From the NCBI GenBank assembly GCA_946631075.1, contig CAMOZS010000024.1, positions 1-14,773 on the forward strand: a DNA stretch of 14,773 bases. The letters run 5' to 3'. Each line of letters starts with the position of its first letter. Within the stretch, counting starts at the first letter, position 1. Both the position numbers and the translations under genes were made by a program. Shown here one piece after another: positions 6,736 through 14,708 of the stretch. Under the pieces are notes generated by a model. It ran no database searches and was not told where the DNA came from. It worked only from the letters and a program-made list of their open reading frames with translations. The stretch is from an uncultured Bacillota bacterium. GTDB taxonomy: Bacteria > Bacillota > Clostridia > Peptostreptococcales > Anaerovoracaceae.

Positions 6736-8286
6736 ATGAGCAAACTTTTCAAAAAGAAGGAGAAGAAACAGCGCAGTTTCCTGTCTTCCTTCTCCATCTG
6801 TTTCCTCGTCGTCATTCTGGCGGCGATTCTGACCTGGATCATTCCGGCAGGTAATTACCAGACTCTGGAATACGATGCCGGAGCTGACCAGTTCATCGTC
6901 AGCTCTGCCGATTACGATGAAGAAGCGGGCACCGGCGAGCAGAAGACTTATCCGGCGACTCAGGAAGTCCTGGACCAGTTCGGCATCACCGCCGGTCTGG
7001 ACAGCTTCAAAGACGGCAGCATCACCAAGCCCATGTCCATCCCGGGCACCTATGAGAAGGTCGAAGCCCACCATCAGGGGCTGGCTGAGTTCCTGGCCTC
7101 CCCGGTACAGGGTACCGCCGACGGCTTTGACATCATCTTCTTTATCTTCATGCTGGGCGGCACCATCGGTATCATCAACTACATAGGCGCCTTCAACGCG
7201 GGCATCGGCGCTCTGGCCAGAGCCTGCAAGGGAAGAGAACAGATCATCCTGGTGGTCGTCACCCTGCTGATCGCCTTCATGGGAACCATCGAGGGCTTCT
7301 GCGAAGAGACCATCGCCCTGTACCCGGTACTGGTACCGGTATTCCTGGCGGCCGGCTATGACGCCATCACAGCGGTCGGCGCCATCTACATGGGATCCAC
7401 CATCGGCTGCATGTTCGGAACCATCAACCCCTTCTCCGTCGGTATCGCGTCCTACGCTGCCGGCACCACCATGAACGCGGGTATCGGTTTCCGTCTGATC
7501 GGCCTGGTCATCGGCTGCGCGATCACCGTCATCTATCTGATGAGATACGCCAACAAGATCAAGAAGAACCCCGAGCTGTCCCTGGTCGCTGACCAGAAGG
7601 AGCAGATCGCTGCCAAGTTCAGCGCTGTCGACCTGGACAACATTCCGGAGTTCACTGCCAGAAGAAAGATCTGCCTGATCCTCTTCATCGTCACCTTCGG
7701 CGTGATGATCTGGGGCATCATGGTACCGGGCTGGTGGTTTGAAGAGCTGTCCGAGCTGTTCATCGTATCCGGCGTCGTCATCGGTATCGTCGGCGGCATC
7801 GGCGAAAAGGCCCTGGTCCGTGAATTCGTCAACGGCGCTGCTGACCTGGTTGGCGTCGCTCTGATCCTGGGCGTTGCCCGTGCGGTCACGATCCTGCTGG
7901 ACAACGGCAATATCTCCGGTTCCATCCTGGAGGGTCTTTCCGGAGCTGTTTCCGGTCTTCCGCCGGCAGTCTTCCTGATCCTGCTGATGCTGGTCTACGT
8001 CGTTCTGGGATTCTTCATCAATTCGTCCTCCGGTCTGGCTGTCCTGTCCATTCCGATCATGGCGCCCCTGGCGGACGTTGTCGGTATCCCCAGAGAACTG
8101 ATCGTATCCGCTTACGTCTACGGTCTGGGCATCATCACATTCGTCACCCCGACCGGTATCATCATGCCGTCCCTGGAAGTCGTCGATACGACCTTCGACA
8201 GATGGCTGAAGCTGGCTATGCCGCTGGTTGGCATCCTGACCGTATTCGGCGCCATCATGCTGGTACTGCAACTGGCATTCTCCTAA
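6736..8286 (+). CDS. yfcC: YfcC-family transporter (ArcD-like putative basic amino acid or C4-type antiporter)
   Basis: Polytopic inner-membrane carrier of 516 residues, YfcC/COG1288 type. It starts with a lysine-rich cytoplasmic tail and a first helix at about 19-38, then a polar extracytoplasmic loop (about 40-125). About ten more hydrophobic segments follow, at roughly 130-153, 168-192, 196-212, 250-270, 311-331, 340-354, 367-387, 410-432, 457-477 and 493-513. Family signatures are visible: INPFSVGIAS (230-239), INSSSGLAVLSIPIMAPLAD (428-447) and FVTPTGIIMPS (469-479). The frame is open further upstream, but only the ATG at 6736 has a ribosome site (AAGGAG, 6721-6726). The dipeptidase gene starts 15 bases downstream, so they form an operon. 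Some streptococcal members are arginine-ornithine antiporters, and the divergent ureohydrolase gene makes a guanidino or basic amino acid substrate plausible. Substrate and ion coupling cannot be read from the sequence. Confidence 0.8.
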   Translation: MSKLFKKKEKKQRSFLSSFSICFLVVILAAILTWIIPAGNYQTLEYDAGADQFIVSSADYDEEAGTGEQKTYPATQEVLDQFGITAGLDSFKDGSITKPMSIPGTYEKVEAHHQGLAEFLASPVQGTADGFDIIFFIFMLGGTIGIINYIGAFNAGIGALARACKGREQIILVVVTLLIAFMGTIEGFCEETIALYPVLVPVFLAAGYDAITAVGAIYMGSTIGCMFGTINPFSVGIASYAAGTTMNAGIGFRLIGLVIGCAITVIYLMRYANKIKKNPELSLVADQKEQIAAKFSAVDLDNIPEFTARRKICLILFIVTFGVMIWGIMVPGWWFEELSELFIVSGVVIGIVGGIGEKALVREFVNGAADLVGVALILGVARAVTILLDNGNISGSILEGLSGAVSGLPPAVFLILLMLVYVVLGFFINSSSGLAVLSIPIMAPLADVVGIPRELIVSAYVYGLGIITFVTPTGIIMPSLEVVDTTFDRWLKLAMPLVGILTVFGAIMLVLQLAFS

Positions 8287-8301
8287 GAAAGGAGCCCATT
8301 T

Positions 8302-9750
8302 ATGGAAGTACTTAACGGTCTGAAACCTGAAAAAGTATTCGAACACTTCGAATCGATCTGCCGGATCCCCCACGGCTCCGGCAATACCAAGCAGCTCAGC
8401 GACTGGCTGGCCGACTTCGCTAAGAAGCGGGGTCTGGAGCACTACCAGGACGAGCTGAACAACATCATCATTATCAAGGAGGCGGCTGCAGGTTATGAAG
8501 AGAGCGCACCGGTGATCCTGCAGGGCCATATGGATATGGTGTGCAACAAGGCGGACGGCTGCGCCAAAGACATGAGCGCGGAAGGCCTGGACCTTGTTGT
8601 TGACGGCGATACCATCTATGCGGAGGGAACGACTCTGGGCGGAGACGACGGCATCGCTGTCGCCTACATGCTGGCCATCCTGGATGATGACAGCCTGAAG
8701 CATCCTCGTGTGGAAATGGTCTTCACCGTGGATGAGGAGACCGGTCTCTACGGAGCGGAAGCCATCGATGTTTCCCCGCTCAAGGGCCGCCGCTTCATCA
8801 ACATCGACTCTGAGGACGAAGGGATCCTGACCGTCGGCTGCGCCGGCGGCGTTACCGGGATCGCTCAGCTTCCGGTCAGCCGTGAGGCTGCGGAAGGCAA
8901 AGCCTGGCTGCTGGACCTGTCCGGCTTCACGGGCGGGCACTCCGGCACGGAGATCATCAAAGGCATGGAAAACGCGGCCAAGTCCATGGGCAGGCTCCTC
9001 TATGAGCTGTCCGACCGGGCCGGCGCCCGTCTTGTCCGTGTGGACAGCGGCGTTGCCGACAACGTGATCCCCACCTCGGCCAGGGCGGTGATCGTCGCAA
9101 AGGCTGAGGATGCTCTGGCGGAGATCTGCGATGAATTCCGCACCCTGATCGGCCATGAATACAAGCTGGATCAGGACGTGGTCCTGACCGTCAGCAAGGC
9201 GGACGATCAGACTGCGGGAGCCATGCTCCCCATGGACCAGGCATCCACACAGAGAGTCATCGCCTATCTGATCGGAACTCCCAACGGCATCGAGAAGATG
9301 ACCGTAGGTATCGACGGCCTGCCCCAGACTTCACTGAGCCTGGGCATCGTATCCACGTCTGAAGACGGAGTCGAGTACACCTTCTGCATCCGCAGCGCTG
9401 TGGATTCGGAATGCGAGATGCTGGCCCGCCGTCTCCAGTGTCAGGCTGAGGCCCTGGGCGGAAGCCTTCGCAGAGAAGGCCCCTACCCCGGCTGGGAATA
9501 CGCGCAGGAATCCCCCCTGCGGGATCTGGTCTGCCAGGTCTATCGTGACCAGACCGGCAAGGACATGGTCATCGAAGCCATCCACGCCGGACTGGAGTGC
9601 GGTTACTTCGCCGGCAAGATGCCCGGTCTGGACTGCGTGTCCATCGGCCCTGACCTTCGGGATGTACATACCCCGGGCGAGAAGATGTACATCAGCTCCG
9701 TACAGCGTACCTGGGACCTGGTCACCGAGGTGCTGGCGCGGATGAAATAG
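8302..9750 (+). CDS. pepD: Aminoacyl-histidine dipeptidase (PepD-like, peptidase family M20)
   Basis: Cytoplasmic zinc dipeptidase of 482 residues, the usual length for the beta-Ala-His dipeptidase (PepD, M20C) group, releasing amino acids from Xaa-His and some other dipeptides. The metal and catalytic residues are all visible: His76 and Asp78 in LQGHMDMV, Asp115 in TLGGDDGIA, Glu145/Glu146 in TVDEETG, Asp169 in INIDSEDEG, and His456 in DVHTPGE. The lid/dimerisation domain lies in between, with GGHSGTEI (211-218) and DNVIPTSARA. AAAGGAG lies 8-14 bases before the ATG, and the gene follows the YfcC transporter by 15 bases. An M20 dipeptidase paired with a YfcC/ArcD carrier is the same combination as arcT-arcD in streptococcal arginine deiminase operons, so it may process a transported arginine or histidine peptide. 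The true substrate is unproven. Confidence 0.9.
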   Translation: MEVLNGLKPEKVFEHFESICRIPHGSGNTKQLSDWLADFAKKRGLEHYQDELNNIIIIKEAAAGYEESAPVILQGHMDMVCNKADGCAKDMSAEGLDLVVDGDTIYAEGTTLGGDDGIAVAYMLAILDDDSLKHPRVEMVFTVDEETGLYGAEAIDVSPLKGRRFINIDSEDEGILTVGCAGGVTGIAQLPVSREAAEGKAWLLDLSGFTGGHSGTEIIKGMENAAKSMGRLLYELSDRAGARLVRVDSGVADNVIPTSARAVIVAKAEDALAEICDEFRTLIGHEYKLDQDVVLTVSKADDQTAGAMLPMDQASTQRVIAYLIGTPNGIEKMTVGIDGLPQTSLSLGIVSTSEDGVEYTFCIRSAVDSECEMLARRLQCQAEALGGSLRREGPYPGWEYAQESPLRDLVCQVYRDQTGKDMVIEAIHAGLECGYFAGKMPGLDCVSIGPDLRDVHTPGEKMYISSVQRTWDLVTEVLARMK

Positions 9751-9777
9751 TTAAGACCCGAAGCACATTAAGAGATC

Positions 9778-9808
9778 AAAAAAACGAGGCTGCCCGCCTC
9801 GTTTTTTT
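9778..9808. terminator. Bidirectional Rho-independent terminator
   Basis: A perfect 6-base GC-rich stem CGAGGC/GCCTCG (9785-9790 with 9796-9801), loop TGCCC, is flanked by seven A on the left and seven T on the right, which extend the stem. It works as a terminator on both strands. It lies 27 bases after the dipeptidase stop and 7 bases after the c-di-GMP gene's stop, so it serves both convergent genes. Confidence 0.93.
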
Positions 9809-9815
9809 ACGCGTC

Positions 9816-12800
9816 TCACTGCTTGAGGTTCGTCTTGTTATTGTACATTTCGGCATCAGCCCTGCGGAAGACCTCTTCGATGGCCGTGTCTTCACCGGCC
9901 TGCCAGTCTGAATAGCCGCAGGCAACGATGACACCGCCTTCTTTTTTGTTCTGCTGATTGATCTCTTCCATCTGTCCGACCAGGTCCTGTCTCCGCTCGA
10001 AGTCCTTGCCTTTCATGATGACGATGAACTCGTCGCCGCCGATCCGGAAGACCGGGCTGTGTTTGAAGATCTCGCAGATCCGCCGGCTCGCGTCCTTGAT
10101 CAGACTGTCTCCGGCCTCATGTCCCATCGTATCGTTGACATGCTTGAGCCCGTTGACATCGCAGACAGCGACAGCGAAGGGAACGCTTTCGCCGAGGCTG
10201 ATCTCTCTGTTGATCCCAAGGACCGCCTCGTCGTAGGCATGCTTGCTCTTGACTCCGGTCAGGGCGTCACGGTTTGCCTTCTCCCTTGCCAGATGGAGCT
10301 CCCGCTCTCTTCTCATCTGAGCGTCGATGTTGCTGACACCGATGACGATATGGTCATCCTTGTTGGACATCCAGATGGCTTTCATATTGACATACTGGGC
10401 CCTGTCTCCCATCAACAGCCGGTAATTCAGGGTGAAGGTCCCGTTCTTCTTCAGTTCCTCCAGAAGATTGTCCTTGGTAAAGGCGCTCAGCATCATCTCT
10501 TGATCCTCCGGATGGACGATCCTCAGCATGTTCTTCCGGCTCAGTTCGAAGAAGTCCTCGCCCTCCTCCTCGATCCCCAGCTCCCTGTAGTCCTCATGGG
10601 CGCTGAATTCGATGAAACGGTCGGTATGGATATCCACGTAATAAATGCTGAAATAGTCGGCCGCCAGAGCCTGGGCGATGCTGGCGTAGGTCAGGCTGTT
10701 CTTCCGGCTGGCCTCCAGGATATGATCCCGCATGATCTGGGTCTGGACATTGGCCACGCCGATGACGATATGCCGGCCATCCTCCGCCATGGCGATCTTC
10801 AGCTGATAGTAGGATGGCTTGCCATCGATCTGCAGCCGGTAGATGATGGAATGGGTCTTCTTCTCCTCCATCACCTTGAGGAGGTTCTCCTTGTCCGTGG
10901 TCCTGCTTACCAGATCCACATCCTCCGGATAGACCACCTCCAGGATATTCTTCTGACACTCAGCGAAGAAATCCTTGCCGCTGCTGTCGATCTCCAGATC
11001 CGCGTAGGGACCCTGGGCGGCGAATTCGGTATATTCATTGGTGACCGTGTCTACATAGTAGATGCTCTCAAAGTCGCTGGACAGGGCCTGGGCGATGGTG
11101 AAGAAGGCCCGGCTCTTTCCGGCCCCTGCCTGATGCTCCCTGGCTTCCGTGATCTGATCATTCACGTTGCTTACGCCGATGACGATGTGATGTTCGTCCT
11201 GACCGGCGTTTACGGCAAGCAGGTTATAGAACAGGGCAGTCCCGCTGATCATGAGCCGGTAGGTCATGGTGAAAGAGCCTCCGCCCAAAAGCTGGGCCAG
11301 CAGGACATCTTTCTGCAGGGACAGGGCAACCCTCTCCTGGTCTTCACTGTAGACGACCCTGGGAATGTTGCTTCTGGTGTCTCCGAAGAAGTCCCTGCCG
11401 TTCCGCTCGATCTGCAGGTCCGCGTACTGGCCTTTAGCGCTGAATTCCACGTACTGTCCGGTTTCTGTATTGACATAATAGATGGATTCAAAGCCGCTGG
11501 TCAGAGCGCTTGTGATGCTTGCCGAAACCGTCCGTCCGATGTGCTCCATCTTCTGGACCTCTTCGATCTCCTCAACGCCCCGCCTCTTCTTCTCTTCGAC
11601 GAACTGTTCGTACTCGTCCGCAGGCACCGGCTTGGAGAAATAGAAGCCCTGGACCATATCGCATCCAAGCTCCCGCAGCTTTTCCAGCTGCTCGACGGTC
11701 TCCACGCCCTCGGCGATGATGGGCACCCCCAGGTACTTGGCGATATCGACGATGATCTCGATCAGGCGGGTATTGGACCCCTCCCGGAAGGCGTTGCGGA
11801 TAAACTTCATATCCAGCTTCAGGGCATCGATGGGCAGACTGGAGATCATGTTCAGGGAGGAATATCCCGTACCGAAATCGTCCATCTCGACCTTGAATCC
11901 GATCTCCCTCAGCTGATTGACCGTACTGATGATCTGTCCCGAGTCCTGAGTATAGGCGGATTCGGTGATCTCCAGCAGGAGCTCGCCCGGTTCCAGATCG
12001 TAGTCCTTCAGGATCTGCTTGAAGATATCGATAAGGTGGGGATCATACATGTCGATCCTGGACACGTTCACCGATACCGGCACCGAGATCCCGAACCGGT
12101 CTTTCCAGTCTTTGATCTGGGCAGCCGCCGATCTCCACACGTACATATCCATCTTCTGGATGAGACCGTTGGCCTCGAAGAGGGGGATGAAGACGCCCGG
12201 GCTGATCATGCCGTCCGGATGCTGCCACCGGACCAGTGCCTCGGCGCTGGCCAGAACAGGGATCTCCGGCCGGATGTCGAATTTGGGCTGGTAGAAGACA
12301 GTGAACTCACCCTCTTCCAAAGCTCTGGGGAAATCCTCCAGCAGCCTCTCCTCGTAGATCTCCGTCTCGTGGAGATGGCTGTCGTATTTGGCTATGCTTT
12401 TGATGTAACTGCCCCGGACCGTGTCCGCCGCCATTTTGGCCCGGTCGAACCGGCGCTCCATTTCGATGGTCCGGTCTACATGTTCGTAGACTCCCATTCT
12501 CAGACGCACCCGGTTGCCGGATACGTTCTCCCCGGCCAGATCGACGGAGGCGTTGTTCAGGATGGTATCGTACTCCTCCCTATGCGGGCAGTAGACGAGG
12601 AAAGTATCCGCTTCTCTGCGGCTGACGATACCGCCGGACTCCCGGACCATATCCCGTACCTTCTCGCCGATCCTGCGCAGGATCTCGTCGCCGTACTCCT
12701 TGCCGTAACGCTCGTTGATCATGCGAAAATGCTGGATGTCGATGACGACGGCGTCCATGTCCCCGTTGGGATGGTGCTGGTCATACTGCTCAGCGTAACG

Positions 12801-13277
12801 ATAAAAATACTCTCTGTTATATAGACCGGTCAGACTGTCTCTTTCGGTAGAATGGATGATGTCCCGGTCCTCGTACAGTTCGATGGCCCGTTCCACCCGG
12901 GCCAGGATGACCTCCTGACGGGGATAGGGTTTGGGGATAAAATCCGTAGCACCCAGCTGCAGACTGGTGACCTCCGCTTCCTGATCCGCGGTCAGGACGA
13001 TAACAGGGATGTCCTTCAGCTCCTGATCGTTCTTCAGGATCCGCAGTACGTCCAGCCCGTTCATGCCTGGCATGAGCAGGTCCAGCAGGATCAGAGACAG
13101 AACGTCCTGATGCTGGCGGATCACCTGCAGGGCTGTTTCTCCGTCACCTGCCTGTAAAGTCTCGTAGGTGTCCTTCAGCAATATATTCAGGATCTCCCGG
13201 TTGACGGTCTCGTCATCGATGATCAGAACCCGCCGCTTACCGTTTTCTGAATGGAAATTCTCGTGTGTTTTCAGCAT
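9816..13277 (-). CDS. Response-regulator c-di-GMP protein: REC, degenerate GGDEF, EAL, three PAS-like repeats, GGDEF
   Basis: A 1153-residue cytoplasmic signalling protein that probably both makes and breaks down cyclic di-GMP. From the ATG at 13277: a receiver domain (about 14-132) with IIDDE, phospho-Asp66, Thr97 and Lys116; a degenerate GGDEF domain (about 142-300) with EADTF (222-226) in place of GGDEF, likely inactive; an EAL domain (about 312-565) with Glu346-Ala-Leu-Val-Arg350, Asn404, Glu436, Asp466/Asp467 in MDDFGTGYSS, Lys487, Glu523 and Gln543, likely an active phosphodiesterase; three PAS-like repeats starting near 586, 725 and 864; and a GGDEF domain (about 1000-1150) with RIGGDEF (1078-1084), likely an active cyclase with no obvious RxxD inhibitory site. 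AAGGAAG lies 8 bases before this ATG; an upstream in-frame ATG at 13310 has no ribosome site. No membrane segments or partner kinase are nearby, so it is an orphan regulator. Confidence 0.88.
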   Translation of the reverse strand: MLKTHENFHSENGKRRVLIIDDETVNREILNILLKDTYETLQAGDGETALQVIRQHQDVLSLILLDLLMPGMNGLDVLRILKNDQELKDIPVIVLTADQEAEVTSLQLGATDFIPKPYPRQEVILARVERAIELYEDRDIIHSTERDSLTGLYNREYFYRYAEQYDQHHPNGDMDAVVIDIQHFRMINERYGKEYGDEILRRIGEKVRDMVRESGGIVSRREADTFLVYCPHREEYDTILNNASVDLAGENVSGNRVRLRMGVYEHVDRTIEMERRFDRAKMAADTVRGSYIKSIAKYDSHLHETEIYEERLLEDFPRALEEGEFTVFYQPKFDIRPEIPVLASAEALVRWQHPDGMISPGVFIPLFEANGLIQKMDMYVWRSAAAQIKDWKDRFGISVPVSVNVSRIDMYDPHLIDIFKQILKDYDLEPGELLLEITESAYTQDSGQIISTVNQLREIGFKVEMDDFGTGYSSLNMISSLPIDALKLDMKFIRNAFREGSNTRLIEIIVDIAKYLGVPIIAEGVETVEQLEKLRELGCDMVQGFYFSKPVPADEYEQFVEEKKRRGVEEIEEVQKMEHIGRTVSASITSALTSGFESIYYVNTETGQYVEFSAKGQYADLQIERNGRDFFGDTRSNIPRVVYSEDQERVALSLQKDVLLAQLLGGGSFTMTYRLMISGTALFYNLLAVNAGQDEHHIVIGVSNVNDQITEAREHQAGAGKSRAFFTIAQALSSDFESIYYVDTVTNEYTEFAAQGPYADLEIDSSGKDFFAECQKNILEVVYPEDVDLVSRTTDKENLLKVMEEKKTHSIIYRLQIDGKPSYYQLKIAMAEDGRHIVIGVANVQTQIMRDHILEASRKNSLTYASIAQALAADYFSIYYVDIHTDRFIEFSAHEDYRELGIEEEGEDFFELSRKNMLRIVHPEDQEMMLSAFTKDNLLEELKKNGTFTLNYRLLMGDRAQYVNMKAIWMSNKDDHIVIGVSNIDAQMRRERELHLAREKANRDALTGVKSKHAYDEAVLGINREISLGESVPFAVAVCDVNGLKHVNDTMGHEAGDSLIKDASRRICEIFKHSPVFRIGGDEFIVIMKGKDFERRQDLVGQMEEINQQNKKEGGVIVACGYSDWQAGEDTAIEEVFRRADAEMYNNKTNLKQ

Positions 13278-13327
13278 GTTTCCAACTTCCTTATCATTCA
13301 CCCTATGCATATTCGATTACATATCTA

Positions 13328-13343
13328 TACACAATATAGTGTA
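13328..13343. promoter_or_regulatory. Inverted repeat TACAC-N6-GTGTA in the c-di-GMP gene promoter region
   Basis: Five-base arms at 13328-13332 and 13339-13343 flank AATATA, about 50 bases upstream of the start codon in an AT-rich stretch that stands out from the GC-rich surroundings. On the minus strand a TGTAAT hexamer (plus 13317-13322) could be the -10 of the gene, with no good -35. The promoter is probably here, but the exact hexamers are uncertain. Confidence 0.3.
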
Positions 13344-13394
13344 ACTGATTCCGGCCGGCAAATCAAGGAGCAGGAGCCCTGTCCCCAGCCTTTG

Positions 13395-13433
13395 CATAAC
13401 AAAAGAACGCAGCAGACCACAAGGGTCCGCTGC
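13395..13433 (-). terminator. Rho-independent terminator after the ATP synthase/ureohydrolase-like operon
   Basis: On the minus strand a 10-base stem (plus positions 13424-13433 with 13409-13418, one G-U pair) with a 5-base loop is followed by a T-rich run (GTTCTTTTGTT). It starts 20 bases after the stop codon of the ureohydrolase-like gene, so transcripts of the atpD-atpC operon probably end here. Confidence 0.8.
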
Positions 13434-13452
13434 GGGTCCGATACAGTTTCGA

Positions 13453-14352
13453 TCAAAGGGCCGCCGCTTTTTGCCGGTCGACCTGGGAGAAGACTTCCTC
13501 GATGATCCTCATCACGGCCCAGGCTGTGATGTCGTTGGAGTCAAGAGGCGGAGCCATCTCCACGATGTCCATGTCCGTCACCGGCAGATTGCCGATGATG
13601 TATCTGACGAATTCGATCAGTTCTCTGGAAGTCAGCCCGCCGGAGACCGGGGTTCCGACCGCCGGCGCGAAGGCCGGGTCCAGGACCGCGATGTCCAGGG
13701 TGAAATAGATGGCGTCATATCCCTTGAACTTGTTGTAGATCTCCCGGCAGCAGTCCGAAAAGCCCCGGTGGAAGAGCTCTGTGGCGGAGATCACCGTCAG
13801 ATCCTTTTTTCTCCGCATCAGCTCGACTTCCTCCGCTTCTGCCGCACGGATACCCAGGAACAGGATGTCCTCCGGTTCAACCACGTCTTCCAGGGCCCGC
13901 TTGGCCGTGTTGGCGTGGGACCAGATCTTGCCGTCATAGCAGTCGCACAGCTCCGGGTGGGAGTCGAAGTGGATGATGCCGATCTTCTCCCCGGTGTGTC
14001 TTCTCTTGAAGGCCTTCTGCAGGGGAATGGTCACCGAATGGTCTCCACCGATGAAGAGGTGAAAATTATCGTAGCCCATGACCCGGTAGGCTTCCTTCTC
14101 TACCCGCTCGAAGCTTTCGCCCCAGGTCCCTCTCATATCCACGTCGCCGAAATCGTAGACCAAAGGCTGGAACTCCAGCACGTGCCAGTCGTCAGTCGAG
14201 CTGGGCATGAACTTCTCGGCAAACTCTCTGACCTTGGCCGGGCCCTTGGCCGCGCCGGGCTCCTGGGTCTGCCCTCCGTCAAAAGGAATACCGAGAACGG
14301 ATACTTTCGCCTCTTCCGGCTCAAGGGCCGTAATGTCAAGCCATGTATACAT
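13453..14352 (-). CDS. Ureohydrolase-like protein with altered metal site, downstream of atpC
   Basis: A 299-residue arginase/agmatinase-superfamily protein, a distant paralog of the intact enzyme at 5656-6585. The fold markers are present: IGGDHSVTIP with His105, IIHFDSHPE, SHANTAKRALE (145-155), and DPAFAPAVGTPVSGGL. Two of the six usual metal ligands differ: the third residue of the DxHxD motif is Glu134 (Asp130-Ser-His132-Pro-Glu134), and the second Asp of DxD is Ala222 (Asp220-Ile-Ala222). Glu could still bind a metal, but losing the Asp at 222 probably impairs or abolishes binuclear ureohydrolase chemistry. The ATG at 14352 has AAGGAGG 6 bases upstream; the frame extends to 14427 but without a ribosome site and overlapping atpC. 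It follows atpC by 11 bases and ends before a terminator, so it is the last gene of the ATP synthase transcript. It could be a pseudoenzyme, a partner subunit, or an enzyme with a different reaction. Confidence 0.82.
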   Translation of the reverse strand: MYTWLDITALEPEEAKVSVLGIPFDGGQTQEPGAAKGPAKVREFAEKFMPSSTDDWHVLEFQPLVYDFGDVDMRGTWGESFERVEKEAYRVMGYDNFHLFIGGDHSVTIPLQKAFKRRHTGEKIGIIHFDSHPELCDCYDGKIWSHANTAKRALEDVVEPEDILFLGIRAAEAEEVELMRRKKDLTVISATELFHRGFSDCCREIYNKFKGYDAIYFTLDIAVLDPAFAPAVGTPVSGGLTSRELIEFVRYIIGNLPVTDMDIVEMAPPLDSNDITAWAVMRIIEEVFSQVDRQKAAAL

Positions 14353-14363
14353 ATCTTGCCTCC

Positions 14364-14687
14364 TTATTTCTTCCCATCGCTTCCGGAAATGACCCGGGTC
14401 CGTCTTCTGTCCGGTCCCTTGTCCCACTCGATGGTGTCGGTATATATTATCATATTATCCTTGACATCGACAAATCCGCCGGCTGCCGAGGCGATCTTCC
14501 AGTCGTCCTCTGCCGCGCCAAGCTCCCTGATCCAAAGCTCCCCGGCGTCGAGAAGCTTGCAGGTCCAGGAATGTCTGGCCAGAAATCCTTCTTTTCCCAC
14601 CGGGGTGTTGATGATCACTTCCTCCACCTCTCCGGAAAAGAACTTTTTTGACGGAGTTATCACATCTAACCAAAAAGTCTTTCTCAT
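14364..14687 (-). CDS. atpC: F1Fo ATP synthase epsilon subunit, lacking the C-terminal helical domain
   Basis: The 107-residue epsilon subunit of the membrane ATP synthase. The N-terminal beta-sandwich that contacts gamma and the c-ring is complete (about 1-88): FWLDVITPSKKFFSGEVEEV, GKEGFLARHS, DAGELWIRE and GGFVDVKDNMIIYTDTIEW are clear family patterns. Most bacterial epsilons are 130-140 residues, and the C-terminal two-helix domain that inhibits ATP hydrolysis is missing; only a basic 19-residue tail follows Trp88. The three forward frames past this point do not give a recognisable helical hairpin, so I see no simple frameshift. It starts 21 bases after atpD's stop, behind GAAGGTAGGA. Eleven bases after its stop comes the ureohydrolase-like gene, whose ribosome site abuts the atpC stop codon, so all three are in one operon. 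Confidence 0.88.
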   Translation of the reverse strand: MRKTFWLDVITPSKKFFSGEVEEVIINTPVGKEGFLARHSWTCKLLDAGELWIRELGAAEDDWKIASAAGGFVDVKDNMIIYTDTIEWDKGPDRRRTRVISGSDGKK

Positions 14688-14708
14688 GGTCCTACCTTCG
14701 CGTCTTCA

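Noticed and set aside
6697..9156. An 819-codon open frame on the minus strand opposite the transporter and dipeptidase genes
   Set aside because: It spans two genes with strong family motifs and crosses their intergenic gap. Its product is biased (many D, Q, G) and unlike any family I know.
10059..12824. A 921-codon open frame on the plus strand opposite the c-di-GMP gene
   Set aside because: It lies wholly antisense to a gene with clear REC, EAL and GGDEF motifs, has low-complexity composition rich in D, L, V and G, shows no recognisable domain and has no ribosome site. It is a by-product of GC-rich codon use.
14350..14427. Possible frameshift that would restore a full-length epsilon subunit by fusing atpC to the 75 bases upstream of the ureohydrolase-like ATG
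   Set aside because: The alternative frames give no recognisable helical-hairpin sequence, and the ribosome site AAGGAGG directly follows the atpC stop, which looks like a normal gene junction.
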